Made by a program: the position numbers and the translations under genes
Notes under the pieces: generated by a model
Database searches by the model: none
The model's input: only the letters and a program-made list of their open reading frames with translations
What the model was told of the DNA's origin: nothing
Shown here: positions 54,384 to 63,655 of the stretch, piece by piece
How positions within the stretch are numbered: the stretch's first letter is position 1
How the letters are laid out: every line of letters starts with the position of its first letter
Origin: Lachnospiraceae bacterium
GTDB lineage: Bacteria; Bacillota; Clostridia; Lachnospirales; Lachnospiraceae
Length of the DNA: 64,000 nt
Assembly (NCBI GenBank): GCA_017938285.1
Contig: JAGBBW010000009.1
Span: 1 to 64,000 of the forward strand
Direction of reading: 5' to 3'

Positions 54384-57147
54384 TGCCCTGTTCCTCCTCT
54401 CCTTCCAGTTTTTCCTTTAACCGTACTGCCAGCTCTGCAGCCGAAATACCATCCGACTGTTCCACTTTCCGCCGTACCGGAAGAAACAGGGATTTCAGGG
54501 CAGTATTCTGATACTGGAACTGCTCCAGTTCTTCCAGCACAGTCAGCATCTTCTCATGATTCAGTTCATACGCTGCATTTTCCAGGGTATCCAGCAGATG
54601 GTCAAACACCGCCTGTTCCAACACCGGAAGCTCTTTTACCGGTGCTTCTTCCTCCTGCTGCAGAACTTCCTCTTCAGGTACTATACACTCCTTTAATGCA
54701 TAAAACAGCTTCTGGTATGCCTCCATCAGTTCTGCATGATGTTCCACAATATAGTCCACCCTGTTTTCCTTACCAGCCAGCTCCAGCTGTCTTGCCTGCT
54801 CCGAAACACTTATGGCACCAATACTTCCCATGGCACCTTTGATTCCATGTACTGCAATCGTATATTCCTTCCAGTTCTCTTTCCAGAACAGACCTTCTAT
54901 ATTTTTTACAGACTCCTCATAATCCTCGCAGAAACCTTCGATTACACGAAGCAGTTTTTCCTTGCCATTGCAATAAAGAATTCCCTTCTCCACATCAAGT
55001 CCAGCCTGCCGCAGCCTTGCTGTCACATCTTCTTTTACATTTTCCTCCTGCGCTTCTACATGCTCTTCCGCCTCATCTTCTTTAAAAATAAACTTCTCCG
55101 GTGGAATATGACGCTTCAGTACACGTTCCAGAACGGAACGTTCTACCGGCTTTTCCAGAAAATCCGTGAATCCTTCTTCCAGCAGTGCCTCCCTTGTACC
55201 TGCCACTGCATTCGCTGTCAGGGCAATCATCGGAACTTTCTGGAAATATGTTCCCACCATATGTCGTATATTCCGCATGGTTTCCACACCATCCATCTCC
55301 GGCATCATGTGGTCCATAAAAATGAAATCATAATCCGCAGCTCCCACTTTTTCCAGACCTTCCCGGCCGCTGGCTGCCGTAGTTACTTTGATGTTATAAT
55401 CATTCAGGAGACCTTCAATCACACGAAGATTGGTCCGGTTATCATCCACTACCAGCACATGCGCTCCTTCCAGCTTAAACTTATTGGACGCAATGGCGTG
55501 TTTTTCATCCCTGCTGTCGTACAGACCATTCAGTACAGACACAATGGAAAGAATATAAAATGGCTTATATACCTTTAACAGCTTTGGATTGGTCACATAT
55601 TTTTCATCCCGGTCATCCAGAATGATAATGACATTTGTCTCCTCCGCCAGTTTGTCAAAGTACGCCGTGTTGTTAATATACTCTTTAATACTGGTGAAAA
55701 TATGGGAAAACTTCTCCTTTTCCTGCCGCCGCTGCAGTTCTGCCATATTCCGGCAGATATGGTATTTTTCATTTAAGTGTTTTGCCATGCTGGTAATCAC
55801 CCTGGCATATTCATCCCTGATTTCCACCATCTTGAACTGCTCCATGTCAATATAGGTTGCAATATTCAAAATTCCCTTATTTTTAATGGATACAATCGGC
55901 TGGTCAATCAGTATTCTCTGCGGTATGGAAAACTGCACCCTGGTTCCCTTGCCGAGCTTACTCTTAATTGTAAAAACACCACCCATTTTTTTAATCAGGG
56001 CATTGGAAATTGCCAGTCCAAGTCCAAGTCCGCCCTCCTGGCGTTTTCTGCTGCCATCTACCTGGTTAAAACTGGAAAACAATTTTTCCACACTCTCTGC
56101 TGTCATACCGATTCCGGTATCCTGAATGCTGACAATCAGATTGACACCATAGCTTTCCCTTCGAAAATGAACTCCCAGGCTGACACAGCCCGCATTAGTA
56201 AATTTTATGGCATTATCCAGCAGATTCATCATAATACGACGCAGCTTTTTTTCATCTCCATACATAACACATGGAATATCTGCATCGCAATCTACAATAA
56301 TATCTATTTTCTTTCCGTTCCTGCGTGCCATCGCCATATTAATCACATCGTTAATGGTGGATGTGATATTATAGGATTCCTCCTCCAGTTCCATTTTACC
56401 GGACTGCAGTTCGGAATAATCCATAATATCACGGACTACCGTCATCAGATTCCGTCCAGCCAGGTCAATATCACGCACATTCTCCTTGATATGCAGCGGC
56501 AGTTCCTCCTTTAATACCAGTTCACTCATACCGCATATCGTATTTAACGGGGTACGGATTTCATGGCTGGCATTGGCAAGAAAATCATCCTTGCTGTGCT
56601 GCACTTCTTTTAACTGGTCAATCGCAGCCAGTAACTGCCGGCTGCCTTCCCGGTTTCTCTTTGTCCAGATATAAACAATATACTGCATAAAAAAGATATT
56701 TGCTGCCTGCAGCAACACAGCAGACCGCTCCTGCACCTCAGCAAATGAAACACTTTTCAGAATGAAAGCATGAATTACATATAAAATAACCGTGGAGATG
56801 GTAGTTACATAAATCAGGTTCTCGATTCCATACAATCCCATCATTACAATAGATACCATAAAAAAAGGAAGTACACGGGAAATCCCCCCGACATGGATGG
56901 AATACAAAATCATGCTTATCTGCATAATAACAGCACAAATCAGGGCACGGAACTCATACGTTCTGCATTTTCCTACCTGAAGAATCCAGCAGACAGATAA
57001 TCCTGCCAGCATAAACAGACTACTGTAAATCCCATGATACTGCTTGACACATAATGCAATCATTATGGACACATTTATGGTATACACTACTAACAGAAAC
57101 CGTTCAATTAAAACCTGGTTATTTCCTTCATACGTATATTTTTCCAA
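54376..57147 (-). CDS. Hybrid histidine kinase with receiver and HPt domains
   Basis: The start is probably TTG at 57147 behind GAGGGTG, giving 923 residues. The longer frame from a GTG at 57222 begins inside the terminator hairpin of the upstream gene. Five to six N-terminal helices precede a kinase core: His195 in ASHEIRTPLNTICG, then NLLDNAIKFTNAG and GGLGLGLAISNAL. A degenerate receiver-like stretch follows, then a true receiver with Asp612 in MDHMMPEMDG, and an HPt domain with His767 in AVHGIKGAMGS. It can run a full phosphorelay internally. It overlaps the DegV-fused kinase by 8 bases. Confidence 0.88.
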   Translation of the reverse strand: MEKYTYEGNNQVLIERFLLVVYTINVSIMIALCVKQYHGIYSSLFMLAGLSVCWILQVGKCRTYEFRALICAVIMQISMILYSIHVGGISRVLPFFMVSIVMMGLYGIENLIYVTTISTVILYVIHAFILKSVSFAEVQERSAVLLQAANIFFMQYIVYIWTKRNREGSRQLLAAIDQLKEVQHSKDDFLANASHEIRTPLNTICGMSELVLKEELPLHIKENVRDIDLAGRNLMTVVRDIMDYSELQSGKMELEEESYNITSTINDVINMAMARRNGKKIDIIVDCDADIPCVMYGDEKKLRRIMMNLLDNAIKFTNAGCVSLGVHFRRESYGVNLIVSIQDTGIGMTAESVEKLFSSFNQVDGSRKRQEGGLGLGLAISNALIKKMGGVFTIKSKLGKGTRVQFSIPQRILIDQPIVSIKNKGILNIATYIDMEQFKMVEIRDEYARVITSMAKHLNEKYHICRNMAELQRRQEKEKFSHIFTSIKEYINNTAYFDKLAEETNVIIILDDRDEKYVTNPKLLKVYKPFYILSIVSVLNGLYDSRDEKHAIASNKFKLEGAHVLVVDDNRTNLRVIEGLLNDYNIKVTTAASGREGLEKVGAADYDFIFMDHMMPEMDGVETMRNIRHMVGTYFQKVPMIALTANAVAGTREALLEEGFTDFLEKPVERSVLERVLKRHIPPEKFIFKEDEAEEHVEAQEENVKEDVTARLRQAGLDVEKGILYCNGKEKLLRVIEGFCEDYEESVKNIEGLFWKENWKEYTIAVHGIKGAMGSIGAISVSEQARQLELAGKENRVDYIVEHHAELMEAYQKLFYALKECIVPEEEVLQQEEEAPVKELPVLEQAVFDHLLDTLENAAYELNHEKMLTVLEELEQFQYQNTALKSLFLPVRRKVEQSDGISAAELAVRLKEKLEGEEEQGNV

Positions 57148-57184
57148 ACTTTCACCCTCTTTTTCATAATCTCTGTATGATACA

Positions 57185-57241
57185 AAACCGGTGTCCTGCA
57201 GGATCTCTGAACCTTGGATCACAGCACACAGACACCGGTTT
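57185..57241 (-). terminator. Terminator after the chemotaxis operon
   Basis: Perfect 11-bp arms, AAACCGGTGTC and GACACCGGTTT, around a 35-base loop, followed by TTTTG on the minus strand. It separates the MCP gene from the two hybrid kinases; the T-run is short, so read-through is possible. Confidence 0.6.
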
Positions 57242-57273
57242 GCCTTATCACATTTTATACCCTCTGGTTTTTA

Positions 57274-58638
57274 CTAATATTTTCCAAAATTACCCTTCAG
57301 GGAAATAATTTCTTCGTTTCTTCCTGCTCTGGAATAATTCTTGTTTCCGTAACCACCTGCCTTTGCTGCCGGTACATCCTCCTTGTCATTCAGGGTGTAA
57401 ACAGAAAGCAGTTCACGTACCAGACCGGACTGCTCTGCCATTTCCTGTGCCGCAGCCGCACACTCTTCGCTGGTAGCAGAATTGGTCTGTACCACCTGGG
57501 ACACCTGCTCCACTGCCTGGTCAATCTGCGCAATGGCCGTTGCCTGGTAGTTGGAAGAAGCCGCAATATCCGAAACCAGACCATTACTCTTCTGTACAAC
57601 AGCAGTAATCTGTGCCAGAGCTTCTTCTGTACCTCTTGCAATCTTTGTACCATCTGCCACCTTCTGAATGGAACCTTCAATCATTTCTGCTGTTTCAGCT
57701 GCAGCCGCAGAACTCTTTGCTGCCAGATTTCTGACTTCTTCTGCTACTACCGCAAAACCCTTACCAGCCTCACCTGCTCTTGCCGCCTCTACCGCTGCAT
57801 TCAGGGCAAGAATGTTAGTCTGGAATGCAATATCATCAATCACCTTGATAATCTTGGAAATGTTCTCAGAAGCCTTATTGATTTCTTCCATGGCAACTAC
57901 CATTTCCTGCATTTCCACATTACCCTTCTGTACAGCCTCAATTGCAGTAACCATCAGTTCTGCTGCTGCATTTGCCTGTGCAGCGTTTTCTTTTGTCTTT
58001 GCAGCGACATCCGTAATGGAGGCTGTAATCTGTTCAATGGCACTTGCCTGCTCTGTGGAACCCTGTGCTAATGCTTCGCTGGCACTTGCCACCTGGGCGG
58101 AACTGGTGCTTACCTGATATGCTGCTTCCTTAATGCTGCTGATGGAAGCATGACTTTCCATGATAAACTTCTGTAATGCCTTACCAAGTACATCGGCATC
58201 GGATTTTAATGGAATTTCCACGGTCATATCACCGCCGGAGGCCTGCTGTGCTGCCTCTGTCTGGCGTCTGGTGCCCTCGATGACCTTGTTAAAAGAATCA
58301 ATTAATGCACCAAATTCATCATTACTTTCTTTTTCAATCGTAAAATCTGTTTTACCTGCTGCAATCATTTCCGCTGCATCTGTCACTTTGTTTAAATTCT
58401 TTTTAATCAGGCGTGGAATGGAAATACTGATACCGGTAGTAACCACCATCATCAGGATAAATTCTATGGCAGTAAAGGTACCAAAGGAGGAGAGATACGA
58501 CTGTGGATCATCCTCCGTAATCACCTGTGCTACGGATGTATAGCCAAAATATAACGAAATCACAAGCAAAACAATAATAATACTGAACGAAATATATAAC
58601 TTGGTAGCAACTTTCATATTTTTCATTTTGTCTCTCAT
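57274..58638 (-). CDS. Methyl-accepting chemotaxis protein without a large external sensor
   Basis: 454 residues. Two membrane helices (about 14-34 and 56-78) are separated by only about 20 residues, so there is no external ligand domain. A HAMP-like region follows, with a second HAMP-like stretch, and then the signalling hairpin [20 protein letters not shown]. It may sense membrane state or cytoplasmic signals. It sits 4 bases after cheW and is the last gene of the chemotaxis operon. Confidence 0.9.
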   Translation of the reverse strand: MRDKMKNMKVATKLYISFSIIIVLLVISLYFGYTSVAQVITEDDPQSYLSSFGTFTAIEFILMMVVTTGISISIPRLIKKNLNKVTDAAEMIAAGKTDFTIEKESNDEFGALIDSFNKVIEGTRRQTEAAQQASGGDMTVEIPLKSDADVLGKALQKFIMESHASISSIKEAAYQVSTSSAQVASASEALAQGSTEQASAIEQITASITDVAAKTKENAAQANAAAELMVTAIEAVQKGNVEMQEMVVAMEEINKASENISKIIKVIDDIAFQTNILALNAAVEAARAGEAGKGFAVVAEEVRNLAAKSSAAAAETAEMIEGSIQKVADGTKIARGTEEALAQITAVVQKSNGLVSDIAASSNYQATAIAQIDQAVEQVSQVVQTNSATSEECAAAAQEMAEQSGLVRELLSVYTLNDKEDVPAAKAGGYGNKNYSRAGRNEEIISLKGNFGKY

Positions 58639-58642
58639 AATC

Positions 58643-59143
58643 CTATTCTCCTTCTTCTACTGTATTTCCATCAGCAATCTGCTCTAATATGGACCAGTCA
58701 TCATCCTTAATCAGCTTCTCCGGATCCAGCAGCAGCTTCACGCTGTCGCCCACTTTACCAATGCCATATACATATTTATTCTGGCACTTGTCTTCATTGC
58801 CAAGAGTCGGAGAATCCAGAATATTGTCCTCGGTAATCTCCACAACCTCTGCAATCTTTTCCACAATCAGACCTACCACGGTGTCTTTTACGGTAATAAC
58901 AATAATACAGGTCCGGTCCGTATATGGCATTGGTTCCTGCTTAAAACGCACCCTGACATCAATAACAGGAATGATTTTTCCTCTCAGGTTAATCAGACCT
59001 TTAATGTAGTTTTCACTCTCCGGCACCTGGGTAATTTCCTGGTAAACGATAATCTCGTTGACACACTGGATACGCAGGCCAAAGTATTCATTTCCCGATT
59101 TAAAGGTCACATACTTATTTTCCTGTGAATTGAATCCACTCAT
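58643..59143 (-). CDS. cheW: Chemotaxis coupling protein CheW
   Basis: 166 residues of one CheW fold linking receptors to CheA. Marks are [20 protein letters not shown], the [20 protein letters not shown] core, and [14 protein letters not shown]. Between cheA and the MCP gene in the operon. Confidence 0.95.
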   Translation of the reverse strand: MSGFNSQENKYVTFKSGNEYFGLRIQCVNEIIVYQEITQVPESENYIKGLINLRGKIIPVIDVRVRFKQEPMPYTDRTCIIVITVKDTVVGLIVEKIAEVVEITEDNILDSPTLGNEDKCQNKYVYGIGKVGDSVKLLLDPEKLIKDDDWSILEQIADGNTVEEGE

Positions 59144-59162
59144 AGTTCCCTATCCTTTCTTT

Positions 59163-61331
59163 TTATTCAATTAATCCCACCGCATCCAGAATCAGTGCAA
59201 TACTGCCGTCACCTAACTGGGTACAGCCGGACAACCCTTTCACTTTCTTAATGTAATCCGGAATCGGCTTTACTACAATTTCCTGATTACCTACCAGACG
59301 GTCTACAAACAGGCAGATGGTTTTTTGTTCCGCTTCAATCAGCACCAGCATTCCATCATTGATGTTTGCCTTGTAATCATTCAGCTTGTACCATTCGCCC
59401 AGCCGCAGCACCGGATAACCTTCTCCACGGATCATGACAAATTCCTGGCCATTTGGCTGATGAATCAGCATATCCTCTCTTACACCGACAAATTCTTTTA
59501 CCGCACCGGTTTCAATAACGAAGGAAGACTTTCCAACCTCCATGACAATACCATCAATAATTGCCAGAGTTAATGGAATCTTTAACAGCATAAGACTTCC
59601 CTGCCCCGGTGTGCTTTCAATTTCCAAACTGCCGCCAACCGACTGCAGATTGGAAACCACCACATCCATACCAACACCACGTCCGGAATATTCCGTTACC
59701 TTTTCGTTGGTGGAAAAGCCCGGCAGTGTAATAAACTGGAAAACTTCCTTATCGCTGTAATCACTGTCTGCCTTGGATGGGTCCAACATTCCCTGGCGTC
59801 TTGCCTTGGCAAGAATTTTTTCCCTGTTCAGCCCCTTACCATTATCCTGCACGCCAATCCATACCTTGCCGGATTCGGTCTTTGCCCACAGGGTTACTTT
59901 TCCCTTTTCGGTCTTTCCCGCTGCCTTACGCTCTTCCGTAGTTTCAATACCATGGTCCACCGCATTACGCACCAGATGCATCAGCGGGTCGGAAATATGT
60001 TCGATAATGTTCTTATCCACTTCCGTATGTTCCCCGGTCATTTCGAACTCAATATCCTTGCCCAGCTTTCTGGAAACATCAAATACAATACGGTTCATTT
60101 TCTGGAAGGTGTTGGTCAGCGGCATCATACGCATGCTCATAATGACATTCTGCAGATCTGTAGCAATCTTCGTCATCTGGCCGGCTGCCTTATTAAAGTT
60201 ATCCAATTTCAGTCCCGGTACCTTTAAATCCGGATTCTGAAGTACTACCGATTCCGCAATAACCAGCTCTCCGATTAAATCCATCAGCATATCCATCTTC
60301 TGGACATCCACACTGATAAATGCTGCCTTTTCCGGCTTTTTCGGCTTATCCTTGGCTAATTTTTTACCACGTCCCAGTTCCTTTGTCTCAATTACGAAGT
60401 CACCAGGTGCGATTTTCTTCTTTTCCGGTTCCTTGGATGGTTCCTTTGGCGGAATCACATACATTCCTGCCCCGGCTTCTGCTTTTGCTTCAATTTCTTC
60501 CACACTGGAATCCAGATCAATGCGGATTTCTGAACCAAAGCTGTCAAATCCCTGCTGGAACTCTCTTCCGGTACATTCTAAAATATCAACCTTTTTGATA
60601 TCGTAACCTTCTTTAATGATACCACGCAGTTCCTCTTCCGTAACCTGTGCCTGTAACAGAATCTTAAATCCATTTTCCAGAATTTCATCTGCACTGGACG
60701 CATCGGATACCAGATCTTCCGGGAAATGCAGCAGGTCCTCTGCAATTTCCTTTAACGAATACACGGTTTTGTAAGCATGGATGTTTGCCATTGGAACATC
60801 CGGTGCGAAGGTTATGTAAATCTTATAGAAATGACTGGCACTGGTTGCCATTGGAGGAATATAAAACTGCTGAGGTTCCTCATGCACATTTTCCTTAATA
60901 ACTTTACCCTTTTCTCCTTCGCCGTTTTTAATCTTGTCCAGAAACGTATCCAGCTCTGCCACTAAAGTTCCCGCATCACCATCTGCTGTTTCTCCATCCT
61001 GGATTTTTCCCAGCTCTGCCGTAATAAAATCTGCGACTGCCAGCACATGGTCCACCAGTTCCAGATGCGGAACACCCTCCGGCTTTGATTCCCGCAGATA
61101 GTAGAAAACATCTTCCAGTTTGTGGGATAGTTTCGTAATATCGTCAAACATCATGACGGCGGAGGAACCTTTAATCGTGTGCATCGTCCGGAAAATCTCG
61201 TTGATGCTGTCTTCGTCAAAGCAGTCCTCGTCTTTTTGTTCCAGTACGATATCCTGAAGCCGTTCCAGCAGCTGTCCGTTTTCAAACAGGTAAATGTCCA
61301 GCATTCCCTGCGTATTAAACTCTTCTGCCAT
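59163..61331 (-). CDS. cheA: Chemotaxis histidine kinase CheA
   Basis: 722 residues. The P1 domain has the phosphorylated His51 in RTMHTIKGSSAVM. A P2-like region follows (about 170-260), then P3 dimerisation, P4 kinase (HLVRNAVDHGIE, GVQDNGKGLN, YSGRGVGMDVV) and the C-terminal CheW-like P5 (GSLMLLKIPLTLAIIDGI). Start ATG behind AAAGGAG. All domains look intact. Confidence 0.97.
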   Translation of the reverse strand: MAEEFNTQGMLDIYLFENGQLLERLQDIVLEQKDEDCFDEDSINEIFRTMHTIKGSSAVMMFDDITKLSHKLEDVFYYLRESKPEGVPHLELVDHVLAVADFITAELGKIQDGETADGDAGTLVAELDTFLDKIKNGEGEKGKVIKENVHEEPQQFYIPPMATSASHFYKIYITFAPDVPMANIHAYKTVYSLKEIAEDLLHFPEDLVSDASSADEILENGFKILLQAQVTEEELRGIIKEGYDIKKVDILECTGREFQQGFDSFGSEIRIDLDSSVEEIEAKAEAGAGMYVIPPKEPSKEPEKKKIAPGDFVIETKELGRGKKLAKDKPKKPEKAAFISVDVQKMDMLMDLIGELVIAESVVLQNPDLKVPGLKLDNFNKAAGQMTKIATDLQNVIMSMRMMPLTNTFQKMNRIVFDVSRKLGKDIEFEMTGEHTEVDKNIIEHISDPLMHLVRNAVDHGIETTEERKAAGKTEKGKVTLWAKTESGKVWIGVQDNGKGLNREKILAKARRQGMLDPSKADSDYSDKEVFQFITLPGFSTNEKVTEYSGRGVGMDVVVSNLQSVGGSLEIESTPGQGSLMLLKIPLTLAIIDGIVMEVGKSSFVIETGAVKEFVGVREDMLIHQPNGQEFVMIRGEGYPVLRLGEWYKLNDYKANINDGMLVLIEAEQKTICLFVDRLVGNQEIVVKPIPDYIKKVKGLSGCTQLGDGSIALILDAVGLIE

Positions 61332-61357
61332 TTAGCTCTCCTTTCTTTGCATCTTCT

Positions 61358-61750
61358 CTATATCAGACCAAATTTCTTTAATACCTGTTCAAACTTATCC
61401 TGGTCAATCGGCTTACCGGAATATACGGTACATCCCAGCTCAAATGCCATTTTTACATTTTTTTCATCATTCAGCGCAGTAGTCATGATTACCTTTGCCT
61501 GCTTCTCCTTAGGAATTTCCCGTTCTTTTTCCAGATTACGGATTCCCATCAGTGCCTGATATCCATCCATTACCGGCATCATAATATCCAGGCAGACCAG
61601 ATCATACGGCGTATCATCCTCCAGTGCCATCATAAACGCATCCACCGCTTCCATACCATCCACAGTTACATCACACTCGCCATATTTGGACAGAAAACCG
61701 GTCATAAACTTTCTGGTGACGAAATCGTCCTCCGCTAATAAAATCTTCAT
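61358..61750 (-). CDS. CheY-like single-domain response regulator
   Basis: 130 residues, receiver domain only. The acidic pocket is LLAEDD, the phospho-Asp is Asp55 in LDIMMPVMDG, the Thr is in VIMTTA and the Lys in YSGKPID. It follows cheB and precedes cheA, so it is probably phosphorylated by CheA. Whether it binds a flagellar switch (CheY) or another target cannot be told, since no flagellar gene is in view. Confidence 0.9.
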   Translation of the reverse strand: MKILLAEDDFVTRKFMTGFLSKYGECDVTVDGMEAVDAFMMALEDDTPYDLVCLDIMMPVMDGYQALMGIRNLEKEREIPKEKQAKVIMTTALNDEKNVKMAFELGCTVYSGKPIDQDKFEQVLKKFGLI

Positions 61751-61780
61751 ACCATTTCTCCCTTCTTTGCTGCTCCTGTT

Positions 61781-62809
61781 TTATTTTCTATTTAATATCG
61801 CATATGTTCTTTTTGCAATGTCAGAAAGCCTTTCCTGATATTCCACTGCCCCAAGATCATAAGCAACTTTTGGCATACCATATACCACACAACTGGACTC
61901 ATCCTGTCCGATGGTCCTGGCCCCGGCATTGCGCATGGCCAGCAGACCTTTCGCTCCATCACCGCCCATACCGGTTAAAATAATCCCGACGGCATTCCGC
62001 CCGGCTGTCTCTGCCACGGAACGGAACAGAACATCCACGGATGGACAGTGTCCATTGACCTTTTCCCCCGGCCGGATGGCCACCTGATAACCTCCATTTG
62101 CCTTCATCACATACATATGGGCATTTCCACCTGGTGCAATCAGCACATGTCCCGGCAGTACCATATCCCCGGACTTTGCTTCTTTTACCTGCACCCGGCA
62201 CTGATTATTTAAACGGTTGGCATACATGGAAGTAAATCCCGGCGGCATATGCTGGACAATGACAACTCCCGGAATATCTGTGCCAAACCCGTTAATCACT
62301 TCCGCAATTGCCTCCGTTCCCCCGGTAGAAGCACCGATGGCAATAATCCGGTCTGTGCTGTCCCTTCCCAGGGAATCCACCTGCTGCTGTACTGTTTTCT
62401 TCTTCCAGTGGCTGACTTTTGCCACCGAAGCAACTTTGATTTTTACCGGAAGCTCATTTCTCATAAAAGCTTCCAGCTGGGCTCTTCCCGCCCCGGAAGG
62501 CTTTGCTGCAAAATCCACTGCCCCGGCATTTAAGGCATCAAATACCTTGTCACTTAACGAACTGATTACCACCACCGGAAGCGGATACTGCGGCATTAAC
62601 TTCCGCAAAAACTCTATTCCACTCATCCTTGGCAGTTCGACGTCCAGTGTCATAACATCCGGACGATATTCTATAATGGCATCTCTCGCTTCATAAGCAT
62701 CTCCTGCCGTGGCAACTACCGTAATGGCAGGATCCGCATTCAGCGCCTGTACCAGAAGTTCCCGGAACACCAGGGAATCTTCTACCACCAATACACGTAT
62801 CTGACGCAT
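61781..62809 (-). CDS. cheB: Chemotaxis response regulator protein-glutamate methylesterase
   Basis: 342 residues. The receiver has phospho-Asp56 (TLDVELPRMSG). The methylesterase triad is Ser161 in GASTGGTEA, His187 in VQHMPPGF and Asp284 in GMGGDGAKG. CheB removes methyl groups from, and deamidates, receptor glutamates. It begins 7 bases after cheR ends, and its GGGAGGG site lies in the cheR end, which suggests coupling. Confidence 0.97.
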   Translation of the reverse strand: MRQIRVLVVEDSLVFRELLVQALNADPAITVVATAGDAYEARDAIIEYRPDVMTLDVELPRMSGIEFLRKLMPQYPLPVVVISSLSDKVFDALNAGAVDFAAKPSGAGRAQLEAFMRNELPVKIKVASVAKVSHWKKKTVQQQVDSLGRDSTDRIIAIGASTGGTEAIAEVINGFGTDIPGVVIVQHMPPGFTSMYANRLNNQCRVQVKEAKSGDMVLPGHVLIAPGGNAHMYVMKANGGYQVAIRPGEKVNGHCPSVDVLFRSVAETAGRNAVGIILTGMGGDGAKGLLAMRNAGARTIGQDESSCVVYGMPKVAYDLGAVEYQERLSDIAKRTYAILNRK

Positions 62810-62816
62810 GTTATTG

Positions 62817-63641
62817 TCATCCCTCCCGTTTCCGGAAAATCGACGGCCGGATCATTTCAAAAGGTACACTCGTTTTATCAATCGTTTCGGTCTGCCCGAT
62901 AAACAAATATCCTCCGGGTTCCATACAGTCGTATACCTTCTGCACCAGCTGACGTTTTGTTTCCTTATCAAAATAAATCATTACATTCCGCAGAAATATA
63001 ATGTGCATTCTGCGTTTAAATGGGAAAGTATCCATCAGGTTAAACTGCCGGAAAAGCACTTCTTCCTTGATTTCCGCGCTGATTTCATACTGGGTACCAC
63101 CATTTACAGGGCGCAGAAACCGTCTCTTCCAGTGCTCCGGCAGTACCGAAATCTGATTTTCTTCATAGATTCCCCGGACTGCCTGCTCCAGCACCTGGGT
63201 GGAAATATCCGTAGCCAGCACCTTGGTATCCCAGTGTTCATGCTCCAGTCCAAAAAAGTCTTTTAAAAGCATGGCCAGCATATACGGTTCCTGCCCAGTG
63301 GAAGCTGCCCCGCACCAGATACATAAATCCCGGTTCTTTTCTTCTCTCTGTTTCAGTTCCGGCAGCACCATCCGCTTTAAATACTCAAAATGATCAAACT
63401 CCCTCATAAAAAAGGTGTGGTTTGTCGTCAGCAGATTCACCAGTTCACGCTCCAGTTTCCCTGTATAATCCAGTTCCACTGCATTCATATACTCCTGATA
63501 CGTCGTGTAACCGCCTGTCTGGACGTAGTTTTCCAGCCTTCCCTGTACAATTTCCTTTTTCCGCTCCATATCGATACCATACCGGGTCTTCACATGCCGG
63601 TAAATACGCTGGAACTCATCCTCTGTCATTAGTTTTCCCAT
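62817..63641 (-). CDS. cheR: Chemotaxis protein methyltransferase CheR
   Basis: 274 residues. The N-terminal helical domain is followed by a SAM-binding core: LCIWCGAASTGQEPYMLAML with the CheR-typical GAASTGQEPY, VLATDISTQVLEQA, IIFLRNVMIYFDKET. It methylates receptor glutamates with SAM. Second visible gene of the chemotaxis operon, 14 bases after the HD-GYP gene. Confidence 0.97.
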   Translation of the reverse strand: MGKLMTEDEFQRIYRHVKTRYGIDMERKKEIVQGRLENYVQTGGYTTYQEYMNAVELDYTGKLERELVNLLTTNHTFFMREFDHFEYLKRMVLPELKQREEKNRDLCIWCGAASTGQEPYMLAMLLKDFFGLEHEHWDTKVLATDISTQVLEQAVRGIYEENQISVLPEHWKRRFLRPVNGGTQYEISAEIKEEVLFRQFNLMDTFPFKRRMHIIFLRNVMIYFDKETKRQLVQKVYDCMEPGGYLFIGQTETIDKTSVPFEMIRPSIFRKREG

Positions 63642-63655
63642 AACCCATTCCTACT

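Noticed and set aside
57148..57222. Longer start (GTG 57222) for the hybrid kinase
   Set aside because: It would begin inside the terminator hairpin of the MCP gene; the TTG at 57147 has a ribosome site.
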